DNA from: Nitrospirota bacterium
GTDB taxonomy: Bacteria > Nitrospirota > Thermodesulfovibrionia > Thermodesulfovibrionales > JdFR-88
Length of the DNA stretch: 12,704 bases
Direction: 5' to 3'
NCBI GenBank assembly: GCA_021790695.1
Contig: JAJYGJ010000105.1
Coordinates: 1 to 12,704 of the forward strand
Part shown: positions 1 to 7,439 of the stretch, one piece after another
How positions within the stretch are numbered: the stretch's first letter is position 1
Layout: every line of letters starts with the position of its first letter
Position numbers and translations under genes: made by a program
Notes under the pieces: model-generated
Seen by the model: the letters and a program-made list of their open reading frames with translations, nothing else
What the model was told of the DNA's origin: nothing
The model's database searches: none

Positions 1-1
1 C

Positions 2-262
2 AAAAGGACCCATAGGATAAAATGGCTTGACCGGGTTGCGGCAAGATTGCTGCCGACGGCATGCTACTACGAAAGTTATCCGGACCTCGACCCCGGCATC
101 CTGTACGAGTGGCACGAACTCGACACCTTTGACCAGCTTACCGACTATTACAAGCACTTCCGGTCCGTCGATGACATAAGGCAATGCCTCGGTAAATTGG
201 GGTTCAGGGACATTTACTGCGAAAAAAGCCCTCAGGGAGTTACGGCGCGGGCAACACTGTGA
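2..262 (+). CDS. SAM-dependent methyltransferase, C-terminal fragment (5' end outside window)
   Basis: The frame is open from the left edge to a TGA at 260-262, so only the last 86 residues are present. A TTG at 47 could be mistaken for a start, but the frame is open upstream of it, so the gene simply begins before the window. The visible part reads through E-W-H-E-L-D-T-F-D, then a Y-Y-K-H-F segment, then a helix ending in L-G-F-R-D-I-Y and a final G-V-T-A-R-A strand. This is the usual ending of class I SAM methyltransferases found in polysaccharide clusters, where the last strands follow a 'GF.di' motif. The SAM-binding glycine loop would lie upstream and cannot be checked. The expected role is cytoplasmic O- or N-methylation of a sugar or glycan end; the substrate is unknown. 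It stops 13 bases before the next gene, consistent with the same operon. The family call rests on a short tail only. Confidence 0.6.
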   Translation, partial: KRTHRIKWLDRVAARLLPTACYYESYPDLDPGILYEWHELDTFDQLTDYYKHFRSVDDIRQCLGKLGFRDIYCEKSPQGVTARATL

Positions 263-275
263 TGGATATGATGCG

Positions 276-1226
276 ATGACGGAGTCAACCCCGCTGGCGA
301 GCATAATAATGCCGCTCTACAATAAACGGCCGTATGTGGCCCGCGCCATAGACAGCGTAATGAAGCAGACCTGCCGCGGCTGGGAGCTGATAATTGTCGA
401 TGACGGCTCCACTGACGGTTCAGCGGACGTCGTACCCCGCGGGGACCCGCGTATAAAACTGCTCCGGCAGGACAACATGGGGCCCGCCGCGGCGCGCAAC
501 GCGGCGGTCCGCGAGGCCGCCGGGGAATATCTCGCATTCATTGACGCCGACGACTGCTATTACCCCTTCAAGCTGGAGCACGAGATGGGGCTCCTGTGGA
601 AGGGACGGAAGGCCGAATGGATGATGTCGGCCTACGATTACCGGTTGAACGGCAGGACCACGCGGCATTACATGAAGGACATAAAAGGAATGGCGATAGA
701 CCGGGAGACGGTGGTTGTCGGTGACGCCCTTAGCCAGTTGACGGTAGCCGGGTGGCCCAGTGACGGCCTGTTCATGAAAAAGACATTGTTTGAGCGGCTG
801 GCCCCGGGGTTCAACGAGAAGATGAGGTACGGCGAGATCACCGAACTGATATTGCGGTGCTCCGTCACGGAGCCCAGGGTGTTGATATGCCATGTGCCCC
901 TTTACCTGCACATTGATGTCCCCGGGAGCACCGCGAAGGTCGGGTTGTACAAGGACGAATATCTCCGGCAGATGGGCGGCAGCCTGTACGAGCTGGGCAA
1001 AAAGCATCACGGGTACGCAGGTTTTCTGATGGGCCGCAGCCGCGCCAGCATGATCTCCTATTGCGCGTCGCTCGTCCTCGCAGGCAGGCACACGGAAGCG
1101 CGCAGGTTCCTGCGCGAGGAGTTTCCTTTCGGGCGCGACATGCGGTACTGGAAGATGTGGGCGGCCACCTGGCTGCCAGCCCGGCTCCTTGCGCCGCTTG
1201 CGAGGACGGCCAGGGGCCGGCGATAA
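276..1226 (+). CDS. Family 2 glycosyltransferase (GT-A fold)
   Basis: This 316-residue cytoplasmic enzyme should transfer a sugar from a nucleotide-sugar donor to a lipid-linked glycan. The GT2 hallmarks are at the N-terminus: the nucleotide-binding strand S-I-I-M-P-L-Y-N (residues 9-16), D-D-G-S-T-D-G-S (42-49), a G-P-A-A-A-R-N stretch (69-75) and the metal-binding D-A-D-D (90-93). No long hydrophobic segment is seen, so it is probably soluble or peripheral. The second half (about 110-316) is less conserved and likely sets acceptor specificity; the C-terminus is Arg/Ala-rich. The ATG at 276 places the first beta-strand at the expected distance from the N-terminus. No convincing Shine-Dalgarno site precedes it, but no other in-frame start fits better. 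The stop at 1224-1226 directly abuts the ATG of the next gene. Donor and acceptor cannot be told from the sequence. Confidence 0.9.
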   Translation: MTESTPLASIIMPLYNKRPYVARAIDSVMKQTCRGWELIIVDDGSTDGSADVVPRGDPRIKLLRQDNMGPAAARNAAVREAAGEYLAFIDADDCYYPFKLEHEMGLLWKGRKAEWMMSAYDYRLNGRTTRHYMKDIKGMAIDRETVVVGDALSQLTVAGWPSDGLFMKKTLFERLAPGFNEKMRYGEITELILRCSVTEPRVLICHVPLYLHIDVPGSTAKVGLYKDEYLRQMGGSLYELGKKHHGYAGFLMGRSRASMISYCASLVLAGRHTEARRFLREEFPFGRDMRYWKMWAATWLPARLLAPLARTARGRR

Positions 1227-2741
1227 ATGAACGCGCTCAAAAAAACGGCAATGATCATTGCCATGGGGTTAATCGGCTGTTGCATCCCGGGTGTTTTCGC
1301 CGGCGTCGTTTACGCGAAGGCCTATTACGTGGCGCCCTCCGGCCGCGATAGCGCACCGGGGACAAGGGCCAGGCCATGGGGCACTTTTGCGAGGGCCATG
1401 ACCGCCCTTAAACCCGGCGACACGCTTTACCTCGAAGACGGCGCGTACAACCGGACGCTGGATATCACCGTCTCCGGGACGAGAGGCGCGTATGTGACGG
1501 TCAGGGCATTAAATGACGGCGGCGCCGCCGTGAATACAACATATCCGGACAGCGCCCTGGTGATCGGCAGTGGAATTTCCTGCATTGAGGTGGACGGAAT
1601 AAATTTTAATAACAGCGGACGGTATGACGGCAGCACATATTGCGCCACGGACGGAAAGCGCTACGCGCATGCGCATTGCGTGAATATCGGCGCGGCAAGC
1701 CATATTATATTGAGAAGGATCATTGCAAACGGATCGTCCGGCTGCAACACCGCCAACATCAGCCTTGCCGGCGCGACCGGCGTCCTGCTGGAGGATTGCG
1801 CGGCATCGGGGCAGGGCAGGGTCGTCCTCAATATTCTCGGGTGCCGGAATATAGTCGTAAGGAGGTGCTGGCTCAGATGGACGGGCCCGAGCACCGGCGG
1901 AGGCGATACCAGCAGCATCGTCCAGATATATGATTCCTCGAATGTGCTCATGGAGAACAATATCGGGGTCAACATGACAAGGACCCCGACCGATGACTTC
2001 GGGATATGGGCGCATTACAGGAATGCCGCTCATAATACGTTTATGGGCAATGTCGTCTATCATACCCGGGCCTACTCGGCCGGGGGGTTCAGGGATGACG
2101 CCGCGTATGGAAGGCATTCGTCATACGGCCTGTTTGAGGACAATGTCGCCATTTTGCCCGTGGCCGGTGCCTATCACAGCGTTCCCGCCGACGCAGTCGG
2201 AACGGACCGCCACGTCTCTGAAAACAACACCTACGTGGGCGACGGAGGCGGCTCCGGCTTTCTGCTCCACGAACGGCCCAACAGGCCCGGTCAGGTGACA
2301 AGGGCCGCAATAATCAACTGCTCTTTTTGCAATCTTTGGGCCGGGATCGATGCAAGCTGGAGCGGCAACAACGTCGTCACCGCGCACAGGTACAACAACT
2401 TCTACAAGGTGAAAACGTGCCTTTTGCATGAGAAGCTGATGCGTCCGCCCGGGATCGACCGGACGGAGATGTGCGGCACCAGGGACCCCGGCTATGATAC
2501 GGCCCGGTACGGCAGGGGCGCCTATCTTATCGTTCCGCCCGCGCTCAGGGGCAGGGGAGAAGGCGGGGCGGATATCGGCGCATCGGTCCTGTACCGTTAC
2601 ATGGGCGGGGTCCTGACCGGCATACCCCTCTGGCCCTGGCCCATGGAAGGCAGGATACTGGCCCGGTTCGGGGTCAGCCCGACATGGGAGGCGAAAGGGG
2701 GCATATGGAAAACCCTGGAAGGGGTATACCCGAAAAGATGA
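1227..2741 (+). CDS. Exported right-handed parallel beta-helix protein (DUF1565-like N-terminus)
   Basis: The 504-residue product begins with a signal sequence: Lys-Lys at 5-6, then a hydrophobic core. Two processing sites are plausible: a type I cut after V-Y-A (residue 30), or a lipobox L-I-G-C at 15-18, which would make it a lipoprotein. From residue 33 comes Y-Y-V-A-P-S-G followed by a P-W-G-T-F-A-R-A and K-P-G-D-T-L-Y-L segment, typical of DUF1565-type beta-helix starts. Residues of roughly 100-400 show repeated short strands with Asn- and Gly-rich turns (S-N-V-L-M-E-N-N, G-L-F-E-D-N), as in pectate-lyase-like helices. Near the end is an L-W-P-W-P-M-E-G-R-I segment (468-477). The family includes polysaccharide lyases, epimerases and binding proteins; which applies is unclear. 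AGGGG at 1212-1216 lies 10 bases before the ATG. It follows the GT2 gene with no gap, so a role in trimming or binding the polymer outside the cytoplasm is inferred. Confidence 0.85.
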   Translation: MNALKKTAMIIAMGLIGCCIPGVFAGVVYAKAYYVAPSGRDSAPGTRARPWGTFARAMTALKPGDTLYLEDGAYNRTLDITVSGTRGAYVTVRALNDGGAAVNTTYPDSALVIGSGISCIEVDGINFNNSGRYDGSTYCATDGKRYAHAHCVNIGAASHIILRRIIANGSSGCNTANISLAGATGVLLEDCAASGQGRVVLNILGCRNIVVRRCWLRWTGPSTGGGDTSSIVQIYDSSNVLMENNIGVNMTRTPTDDFGIWAHYRNAAHNTFMGNVVYHTRAYSAGGFRDDAAYGRHSSYGLFEDNVAILPVAGAYHSVPADAVGTDRHVSENNTYVGDGGGSGFLLHERPNRPGQVTRAAIINCSFCNLWAGIDASWSGNNVVTAHRYNNFYKVKTCLLHEKLMRPPGIDRTEMCGTRDPGYDTARYGRGAYLIVPPALRGRGEGGADIGASVLYRYMGGVLTGIPLWPWPMEGRILARFGVSPTWEAKGGIWKTLEGVYPKR

Positions 2742-4084
2742 CGGGAAGGGTCTTGATCATAGCCTACTCATTTCCGCCCGCGGGGGCCATAGGCGCCAGG
2801 CGCCCTTACGGGCTGGCCAAGTACCTTCCACATTTCGGCTGGGAGCCGGTAGTGCTGACGGTCGGACATCCCGCGGGCGAATCGCCGGAGGGCAACGGGG
2901 CGGAGGGCATCGGGGTGCTCGCAACGGATTACACGGACCGGCTTGCCCTGATAAGGAAACTGGCCGGGTTCGATTCCGGCGCGGGCGTCCACCAGCAAAT
3001 GGGGATTCCGGTAACGAAACACTTCGGTTACCCCACGTGGAAGAGCAAGGCCATAAAAGTCCTGAGGGAGATCGTCGCCTTCCCGGACGAAGAGAGGGGA
3101 TGGTACGGGCATGCCGTCAAATCGGCGTCTCGGTTCATGGACAGGCGTAGGGTCGACGCGATTATAAGCACTTCGTTTCCGGTCACGTCTCATCTGATAG
3201 CCAGGAAACTGAAACGGAAATACGCGGTCCCCTGGATCGCCGATCTGCGCGACCTGTGGACACAGAACCACTATTACGGAAAATCCGGGGCCATGCGATT
3301 TCTGGAGAGGTTGCTCGAGATGAGGACCTTGTCATCCGCGGACGCGCTCGTAACCGTTTCAGAGCCGCTGGCGGATGCGCTCCGGGGCCTCCACAGGGGC
3401 AAGGACGTCCGGTGCATAACCAACGGATTCGACCCCGACGATTTCAGGGGGATTCAATCCAGCCCGGGGAAAAAATTCAGCATAACCCATACCGGCAGGC
3501 TTTATAACGGGATGAGGGACCCCTCGGTCCTTCTGGAGACGGCGGCCGGGCTGATAGGAGCAGGCGATATCGACAGGGCGGCCATGGAGATATCGTTTTA
3601 CGGACCTCGCGAGGAATGGCTCTCGGCCGATATAAATAAATATGGACTGGAAGACGTGGCCAGGGTGTGCGGCCCCGTGCCGCGGAGCGAAGCGATCAAA
3701 AAACAGAAAGGCTCCCAACTCCTGCTCCTTTTGCTTTGCAACGACGAAAGGGAAAAAGGCGTGTATACCGGCAAACTTTTCGAATATCTCGGTTCAAGGC
3801 GTCCGATTCTCGCGATCGGGGGACCGGACAGCGTGGTAAGGGACCTGCTGGCCGGCACGTGTTCGGGCCATTACGCGGCAAACAAGACCGAACTGTCGGC
3901 AATCCTGATGCGTTATTACCGGGAGTTTGCAAGCTCGGGAGAAATCGGATACCGCGCCAATGACACCCTTGAACATTATTCATACGACTCGATAGCCCGG
4001 CAATATTCGAGGGTCCTGAACAATGTCGTTGAAGGGGTCGTTGAAGGGGTGGCCGAAGCGGAGCGGGCGGGATGGAAGGCATAA
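2738..4084 (+). CDS. GT4-like (GT-B fold) glycosyltransferase
   Basis: This 448-residue protein resembles WbuB/WcaI-type family 4 glycosyltransferases. The N-terminal domain opens with a beta-strand and the loop F-P-P-A-G-A-I-G-A-R-R (residues 12-22), the acceptor-side glycine-rich loop of the family. The linker region has S-I-T-H-T-G-R-L (248-255), which begins the donor-binding domain, and G-K-L-F-E-Y-L-G-S-R-R-P-I-L-A (345-359) supplies the conserved glutamate (E349) that contacts the donor nucleotide sugar. I chose the ATG at 2738 because it overlaps the preceding stop as ATGA and begins right at the first strand. The same frame is open back to ATGs at 2705 and 2684, which would add 11 or 18 residues and a longer overlap. 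The C-terminus carries a tandem V-V-E-G repeat encoded by a 12-base duplication. It overlaps the next gene by 13 bases. Sugar specificity is unknown. Confidence 0.85.
   Translation: MTGRVLIIAYSFPPAGAIGARRPYGLAKYLPHFGWEPVVLTVGHPAGESPEGNGAEGIGVLATDYTDRLALIRKLAGFDSGAGVHQQMGIPVTKHFGYPTWKSKAIKVLREIVAFPDEERGWYGHAVKSASRFMDRRRVDAIISTSFPVTSHLIARKLKRKYAVPWIADLRDLWTQNHYYGKSGAMRFLERLLEMRTLSSADALVTVSEPLADALRGLHRGKDVRCITNGFDPDDFRGIQSSPGKKFSITHTGRLYNGMRDPSVLLETAAGLIGAGDIDRAAMEISFYGPREEWLSADINKYGLEDVARVCGPVPRSEAIKKQKGSQLLLLLLCNDEREKGVYTGKLFEYLGSRRPILAIGGPDSVVRDLLAGTCSGHYAANKTELSAILMRYYREFASSGEIGYRANDTLEHYSYDSIARQYSRVLNNVVEGVVEGVAEAERAGWKA
4025..4048 (+). repeat. 12-base perfect tandem duplication at the glycosyltransferase 3' end
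   Basis: GTCGTTGAAGGG occurs at 4025-4036 and again at 4037-4048, giving V-V-E-G-V-V-E-G in the C-terminal tail, followed by a related G-T-G-G-C-C-G-A-A-G degenerate copy. Because it is a multiple of three it keeps the frame. It sits just before the Shine-Dalgarno site and start of the next gene, so it lengthens the distance between the last folded part of the enzyme and the translational junction. It probably arose by slippage. Confidence 0.8.
4060..4063 (+). promoter_or_regulatory. Shine-Dalgarno site for the polymerase/ligase-like gene
   Basis: GGAG lies 8 bases before the ATG at 4072 and inside the coding end of the previous gene. It supports the 4072 start and translational coupling of the two genes. 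Confidence 0.6.
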
Positions 4085-5463
4085 GGCAGGCCGTGCGGGA
4101 ACCGATATCTCCCATTCAATCGAAGGTCCTCTGGGCCTGTATCGGGACGGTTCTGGCTTTCTCCGTGGCCTTGGCCATTACGGAAGGCACATGGATCGAC
4201 TCCATGCTGGTTTTATTCGCCCCCCTCGCGGTTTATCTTTCCCTGCAAAGGCCGTTCATATTTCCTGTCGGATTCTACGTTTTTTCAATTCCGTTCGAGA
4301 ACCTGCTGGTTATGAGCGGGGCGCAGCACGGCGCGACGGTGACGAGGCTTCTGGGCGCGATAGCCATTGCCGCCCTTGCGGTGAAGGGCATGTTTGAGGG
4401 AAAGCTGAGGACGCCGGAGAAAATCAACCTGTGGTGGGCGTTGTTCGCCTTCTACTGCCTCCTGTCCATGACGTGGGCCATCTCCGGCCGGTTGTCCCTC
4501 GTGAGGGCGCAGACAATCATCGGACTTGCCGGGCTTTACATAGTTTTGTCCATGTACCGGGTGGAAAAAAAAGAATACGAATCTCTTATGTGGTTCATAT
4601 TGGCCGGCGGGGCGCTGGCCTCGATATTCACGATTTATGCCTATCATGAAAACCTGCTCGATTTCGGGAACGCCGCGAGGGTCTCCCTGATATCATTGGA
4701 CAGCAGCAAAGGCGTCAGCGGCGCAAACAAGCAGGCGTTTGACATGCTTCTGCCCGTTTCGGTGTGCCTGGGCATGCTGCTGAAGAAAGGCAGACCGCTC
4801 GTGAGGGCCTTCTTTTTCCTCGTCCTTTTTATGATGTTCTACGGCATCGTCATAACGGGATCGCGGGGGGGCCTGGCCGCGGTCCTGGCCATCCTGATTT
4901 TCTTCCTGTTGTCCGCCAGGAGCAGGCTGAAGGCGGCGATCATTGCCGCCGTAACGGTGGCCGCGACGCTGCCGATGACATCCGGGTTTTTTCTTGACCG
5001 CATTCGGAATTCGGTTTCATCGCACGCCAGCGGGAGGACCGATATCTGGCACGTCGGGTTGAAGGCAATGGGAAAATACTGGCTTTTTGGCGCCGGGCTC
5101 GATTGTTTTCCGAAGGCCTATACCGAGTTTGTCAGATACAGCCAGGTATATATGGGGCTGGACAGGGCCCCTCACAATATATTCGTCGGCATGTTCGTGG
5201 AACTGGGTATTATCGGCGGTCTGCTGATGGTCGTGGCGATGGTCCGTCATTACGCCGCAATAGGCCGCCTGGCCGGGAAATTTGAGACTGACCGGATTGT
5301 CCTGAAGGCGGCCTTTTGGGCGATCCTTGTGGGGGGCCTGTCGCAGGATGTCGTATGGTACAAATCATTCTGGCTGCTGTGGATGATGATAGTGATTCAA
5401 AAGCACGTCTCCGAAGCCGGCGGGGACCGTTTGGGACCGCCTGGAACCGGCCGCGCGGACTAA
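4072..5463 (+). CDS. O-antigen polymerase/ligase-like membrane protein (Wzy/WaaL superfamily)
   Basis: The 463-residue product is a polytopic inner-membrane protein with about 11-13 hydrophobic segments by eye, starting near residues 19-36 and ending near 430-445. The family signature is the region after residue 250: I-T-G-S-R-G-G at 261-267 at the end of a membrane helix, then a periplasmic loop with S-G-R-T-D-I-W (320-326), G-A-G-L-D (near 342) and A-P-H-N-I-F (366-371) just before the next helix. These Arg and His positions match those important in Wzy_C/O-antigen ligase proteins (PF04932 type). The enzyme would polymerise undecaprenyl-linked repeats or ligate the glycan to an acceptor on the periplasmic side. 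Sequence alone does not separate polymerase from ligase; the absence of a neighbouring lipid A core gene favours polymerase. It overlaps the upstream gene by 13 bases and stops 6 bases before the next. Confidence 0.85.
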   Translation: MEGIRQAVREPISPIQSKVLWACIGTVLAFSVALAITEGTWIDSMLVLFAPLAVYLSLQRPFIFPVGFYVFSIPFENLLVMSGAQHGATVTRLLGAIAIAALAVKGMFEGKLRTPEKINLWWALFAFYCLLSMTWAISGRLSLVRAQTIIGLAGLYIVLSMYRVEKKEYESLMWFILAGGALASIFTIYAYHENLLDFGNAARVSLISLDSSKGVSGANKQAFDMLLPVSVCLGMLLKKGRPLVRAFFFLVLFMMFYGIVITGSRGGLAAVLAILIFFLLSARSRLKAAIIAAVTVAATLPMTSGFFLDRIRNSVSSHASGRTDIWHVGLKAMGKYWLFGAGLDCFPKAYTEFVRYSQVYMGLDRAPHNIFVGMFVELGIIGGLLMVVAMVRHYAAIGRLAGKFETDRIVLKAAFWAILVGGLSQDVVWYKSFWLLWMMIVIQKHVSEAGGDRLGPPGTGRAD

Positions 5464-5469
5464 ATAACA

Positions 5470-7413
5470 ATGTGCGGGATATGCGGTATATACGACAGGG
5501 ACCATCCCGAAATAAACGAGGATATCCTGTTGAGGATGCGCGACGTCATGATCCCGCGCGGTCCCGATGACGCGGGGCTGCACACCTCCCCGCACATCGG
5601 GCTGGGTCATCGGCGCCTCAGCATCCTGGATATATCATCCGCTGGACATCAGCCCATGGCAAATGAAGACGGGGCGGTATGGATCACCTTCAACGGCGAG
5701 ATATATAATTTCCGCGCGCTTCGCGGCGCGCTGATCGGCAAGGGGCACATCTTCCGTTCATTTACGGACACGGAGGTGCTGGTCCACGGTTACGAGGAAT
5801 GGGGAATGGAGGGGCTGCTGCGGAAGATAAACGGTATGTACGCGTTCGCGCTGTGGGACCGGGCGGCGGAGGAATTGATCCTGGCCCGCGACAGGCTGGG
5901 CGTTAAGCCGCTGTTTTATATGGAAAGGGAGGGGAAGGTGTATTTTTCCTCCGACATCAAATCCATTTACCTCGCCTCCGAAAAGGATTTGACCCTGGAC
6001 TTGTGCGCGATGGATGATTTTCTTTATTCCTGCTGCATACCGCAGCAGCGTTCAATCTTCAGGGAGGTCAGGAAGGTCCAGCCCGCCCATTTTGTATCGT
6101 TCCGGAGGCGCGGCTCCTCCGCGAGACGGTATTGGGACCTGAGGTTCACCCCGAAATTGAAAATGGACGGCAATGAATGCCTGCGGGAACTTGAAAACAG
6201 GCTTTTCTCCGCGGTGCGGGCCAGGATGATAAGCGATGTCCCCATCGGCGCCTTCCTGAGCGGAGGGGTCGATTCAAGCCTTGTGGTGGCGCTTATGGCC
6301 GTCATGTCCGGTTCTCCCGTAAAGACGTTCTCCATGGGGGTCAGGGAGGAATCCTATAATGAGTTGAAATACGCCCGGATGGTGGCCGACAGATATTCGA
6401 CCGACCATCATGAATTCATAGTCGAACCGGATGCCCTGGGCGTCCTTCCCGGGATAATATGGGCCTACGGAGAGCCCTTCGCCGACGCCTCCCAGATCCC
6501 CTCTTATTATATTTCGAGATTGACAAGGGAGCATGTCACGGTGGCGCTGACCGGGGACGGAGGGGATGAATCCTTTTGCGGATACGGCAATTCCGCCGCC
6601 TATTATTACGCGGGCCGGTACAGAAAGTATGTGCCCGGTTTTTTGCGCAACGGCCTGTTGCCGTCGGTCGCCGGGATCCTCGTATCGGCGGCGGGCAGGC
6701 GCGGCGCGGCCGGCAAGCTGAAGACGCTGACGGAATACGGGAGGGGCAGTTTCAGGGACACCCTTGGCATGGGCGGGATTTTCGGGGCCGGTCTCAGGGA
6801 TGGAATTTATGACGCCGGTTTCAGGCAAAGATTAAACGGGCATAATCCCGTTGATATTTTTGAGGAATGTATCGCGGATGCGGACTGGTCCGAGGACCAG
6901 TCCGCGGGCCGGCCCGACGAAGTGGACAAGTGCCTTTACATCGGCATCAAGACCGCCCTGCCCAATGACTATCTGACCAAGGTGGATGTGGCGACAATGA
7001 TGAACTCTCTGGAGGCGCGTTCGCCCTACCTCGATTACGAACTGATGGAATTCGCCGCAAGGCTCCCGTCAAATGTAAAGATGAGGCGCGGCAGACAGAA
7101 GGGCCTTCTCAAGGAACTGGCCGCAAGGTATGTGCCCCGTTCCGCCGTTTACAGGAAAAAATGGGGGTTCGGGATACCGGTCGGCGTCTGGTTCAAGCGG
7201 GGCGATATGAGCGACCTGCTTCACGATGTCCTGCTTGGCGAACGGGCCGCAAGGAGGGGCTATTTCAACATGGACCGCCTGCGCGGCCTGATAACGGAGC
7301 ATCTTGCCGGGAAGGCCGACCACGCATGCCGGCTGTGGGCGATGCTCTGCCTGGAGCTGTGGCACCTGATGTTTATCGATAAAATCCTTTCGAAGTCCGA
7401 CAAATTGATCTAG
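5470..7413 (+). CDS. asnB: Glutamine-dependent asparagine-synthetase-type amidotransferase
   Basis: This 647-residue protein has both domains of the AsnB family. The glutaminase domain starts M-C-G-I-C-G-I, with catalytic Cys2 exposed after Met removal, and keeps R49, N75-G76-E77 and D100, the residues that bind glutamine. R-D-R-L-G-V-K-P-L-F-Y follows near 138-148. The synthetase domain has the ATP-binding loop S-G-G-V-D-S-S (264-270), T-G-D-G-G-D-E (361-367), K-V-D (504-506) and E-A-R-S-P-Y-L-D (515-522). Cytoplasmic, it should use ATP and glutamine nitrogen to turn a carboxylate into an amide. It is longer than housekeeping AsnB and sits among glycosyltransferases, as do many exopolysaccharide-associated homologues including those of exosortase-type loci. 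A uronic acid or a sugar-linked acid is therefore a likelier substrate than free aspartate (inference). No clear Shine-Dalgarno precedes the ATG, but the start is fixed by Cys2. It contains a strong palindrome at 6880-6905. Confidence 0.9.
   Translation: MCGICGIYDRDHPEINEDILLRMRDVMIPRGPDDAGLHTSPHIGLGHRRLSILDISSAGHQPMANEDGAVWITFNGEIYNFRALRGALIGKGHIFRSFTDTEVLVHGYEEWGMEGLLRKINGMYAFALWDRAAEELILARDRLGVKPLFYMEREGKVYFSSDIKSIYLASEKDLTLDLCAMDDFLYSCCIPQQRSIFREVRKVQPAHFVSFRRRGSSARRYWDLRFTPKLKMDGNECLRELENRLFSAVRARMISDVPIGAFLSGGVDSSLVVALMAVMSGSPVKTFSMGVREESYNELKYARMVADRYSTDHHEFIVEPDALGVLPGIIWAYGEPFADASQIPSYYISRLTREHVTVALTGDGGDESFCGYGNSAAYYYAGRYRKYVPGFLRNGLLPSVAGILVSAAGRRGAAGKLKTLTEYGRGSFRDTLGMGGIFGAGLRDGIYDAGFRQRLNGHNPVDIFEECIADADWSEDQSAGRPDEVDKCLYIGIKTALPNDYLTKVDVATMMNSLEARSPYLDYELMEFAARLPSNVKMRRGRQKGLLKELAARYVPRSAVYRKKWGFGIPVGVWFKRGDMSDLLHDVLLGERAARRGYFNMDRLRGLITEHLAGKADHACRLWAMLCLELWHLMFIDKILSKSDKLI
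6880..6905. repeat. Perfect 12-base inverted repeat inside the amidotransferase gene
   Basis: The left arm GCGGACTGGTCC (6880-6891) and right arm GGACCAGTCCGC (6894-6905) are exact reverse complements separated by two bases. As RNA this would fold as an 11-base-pair hairpin with a four-base CGAG loop. It encodes residues 471-479 (A-D-W-S-E-D-Q-S-A), a hydrophilic stretch between the two conserved parts of the synthetase domain. No T-run follows, so it is not a standard terminator. A second palindrome directly abuts it. Confidence 0.85.
6905..6916. repeat. 12-base palindrome CGGGCCGGCCCG adjoining the inverted repeat
   Basis: The twelve bases equal their own reverse complement and share one base with the right arm of the 6880-6905 repeat. 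They encode part of A-G-R-P in the same loop. GC-rich genes contain some such palindromes by chance, so taken alone it is weak; its position against the stronger repeat is what makes it notable. Confidence 0.6.
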
Positions 7414-7439
7414 GACCTGTCCGGGATTTCCGTCCAATC

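Noticed and set aside
47..262. Reading 47-262 as a complete 71-residue gene from TTG
   Set aside because: The frame is open to the left edge and the sequence looks like the tail of a methyltransferase, so it is a truncated larger gene.
420..1091. 223-residue minus-strand open frame opposite the family 2 glycosyltransferase
   Set aside because: It has no recognisable domain, and the + strand frame over the same bases has clear GT2 motifs. Long antisense frames are expected in GC-rich genes.
1665..1674. 10-base palindrome GCGCATGCGC in the beta-helix gene
   Set aside because: Short and expected by chance in GC-rich coding DNA.
1509..2117. 202-residue minus-strand open frame opposite the beta-helix gene
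   Set aside because: No motif and unusual composition (many Pro, Arg, His); it is a shadow of the + strand gene.
4565..4572. Run of eight A in the polymerase/ligase-like gene (similar runs at 10515-10522 and 12454-12460)
   Set aside because: They encode ordinary Lys codons in intact frames; slippage is possible but nothing shows it is used.
7414..7439. 26-base gap tested as a promoter or terminator
   Set aside because: Too short, with no hairpin plus T-run and no -10/-35-like pair.
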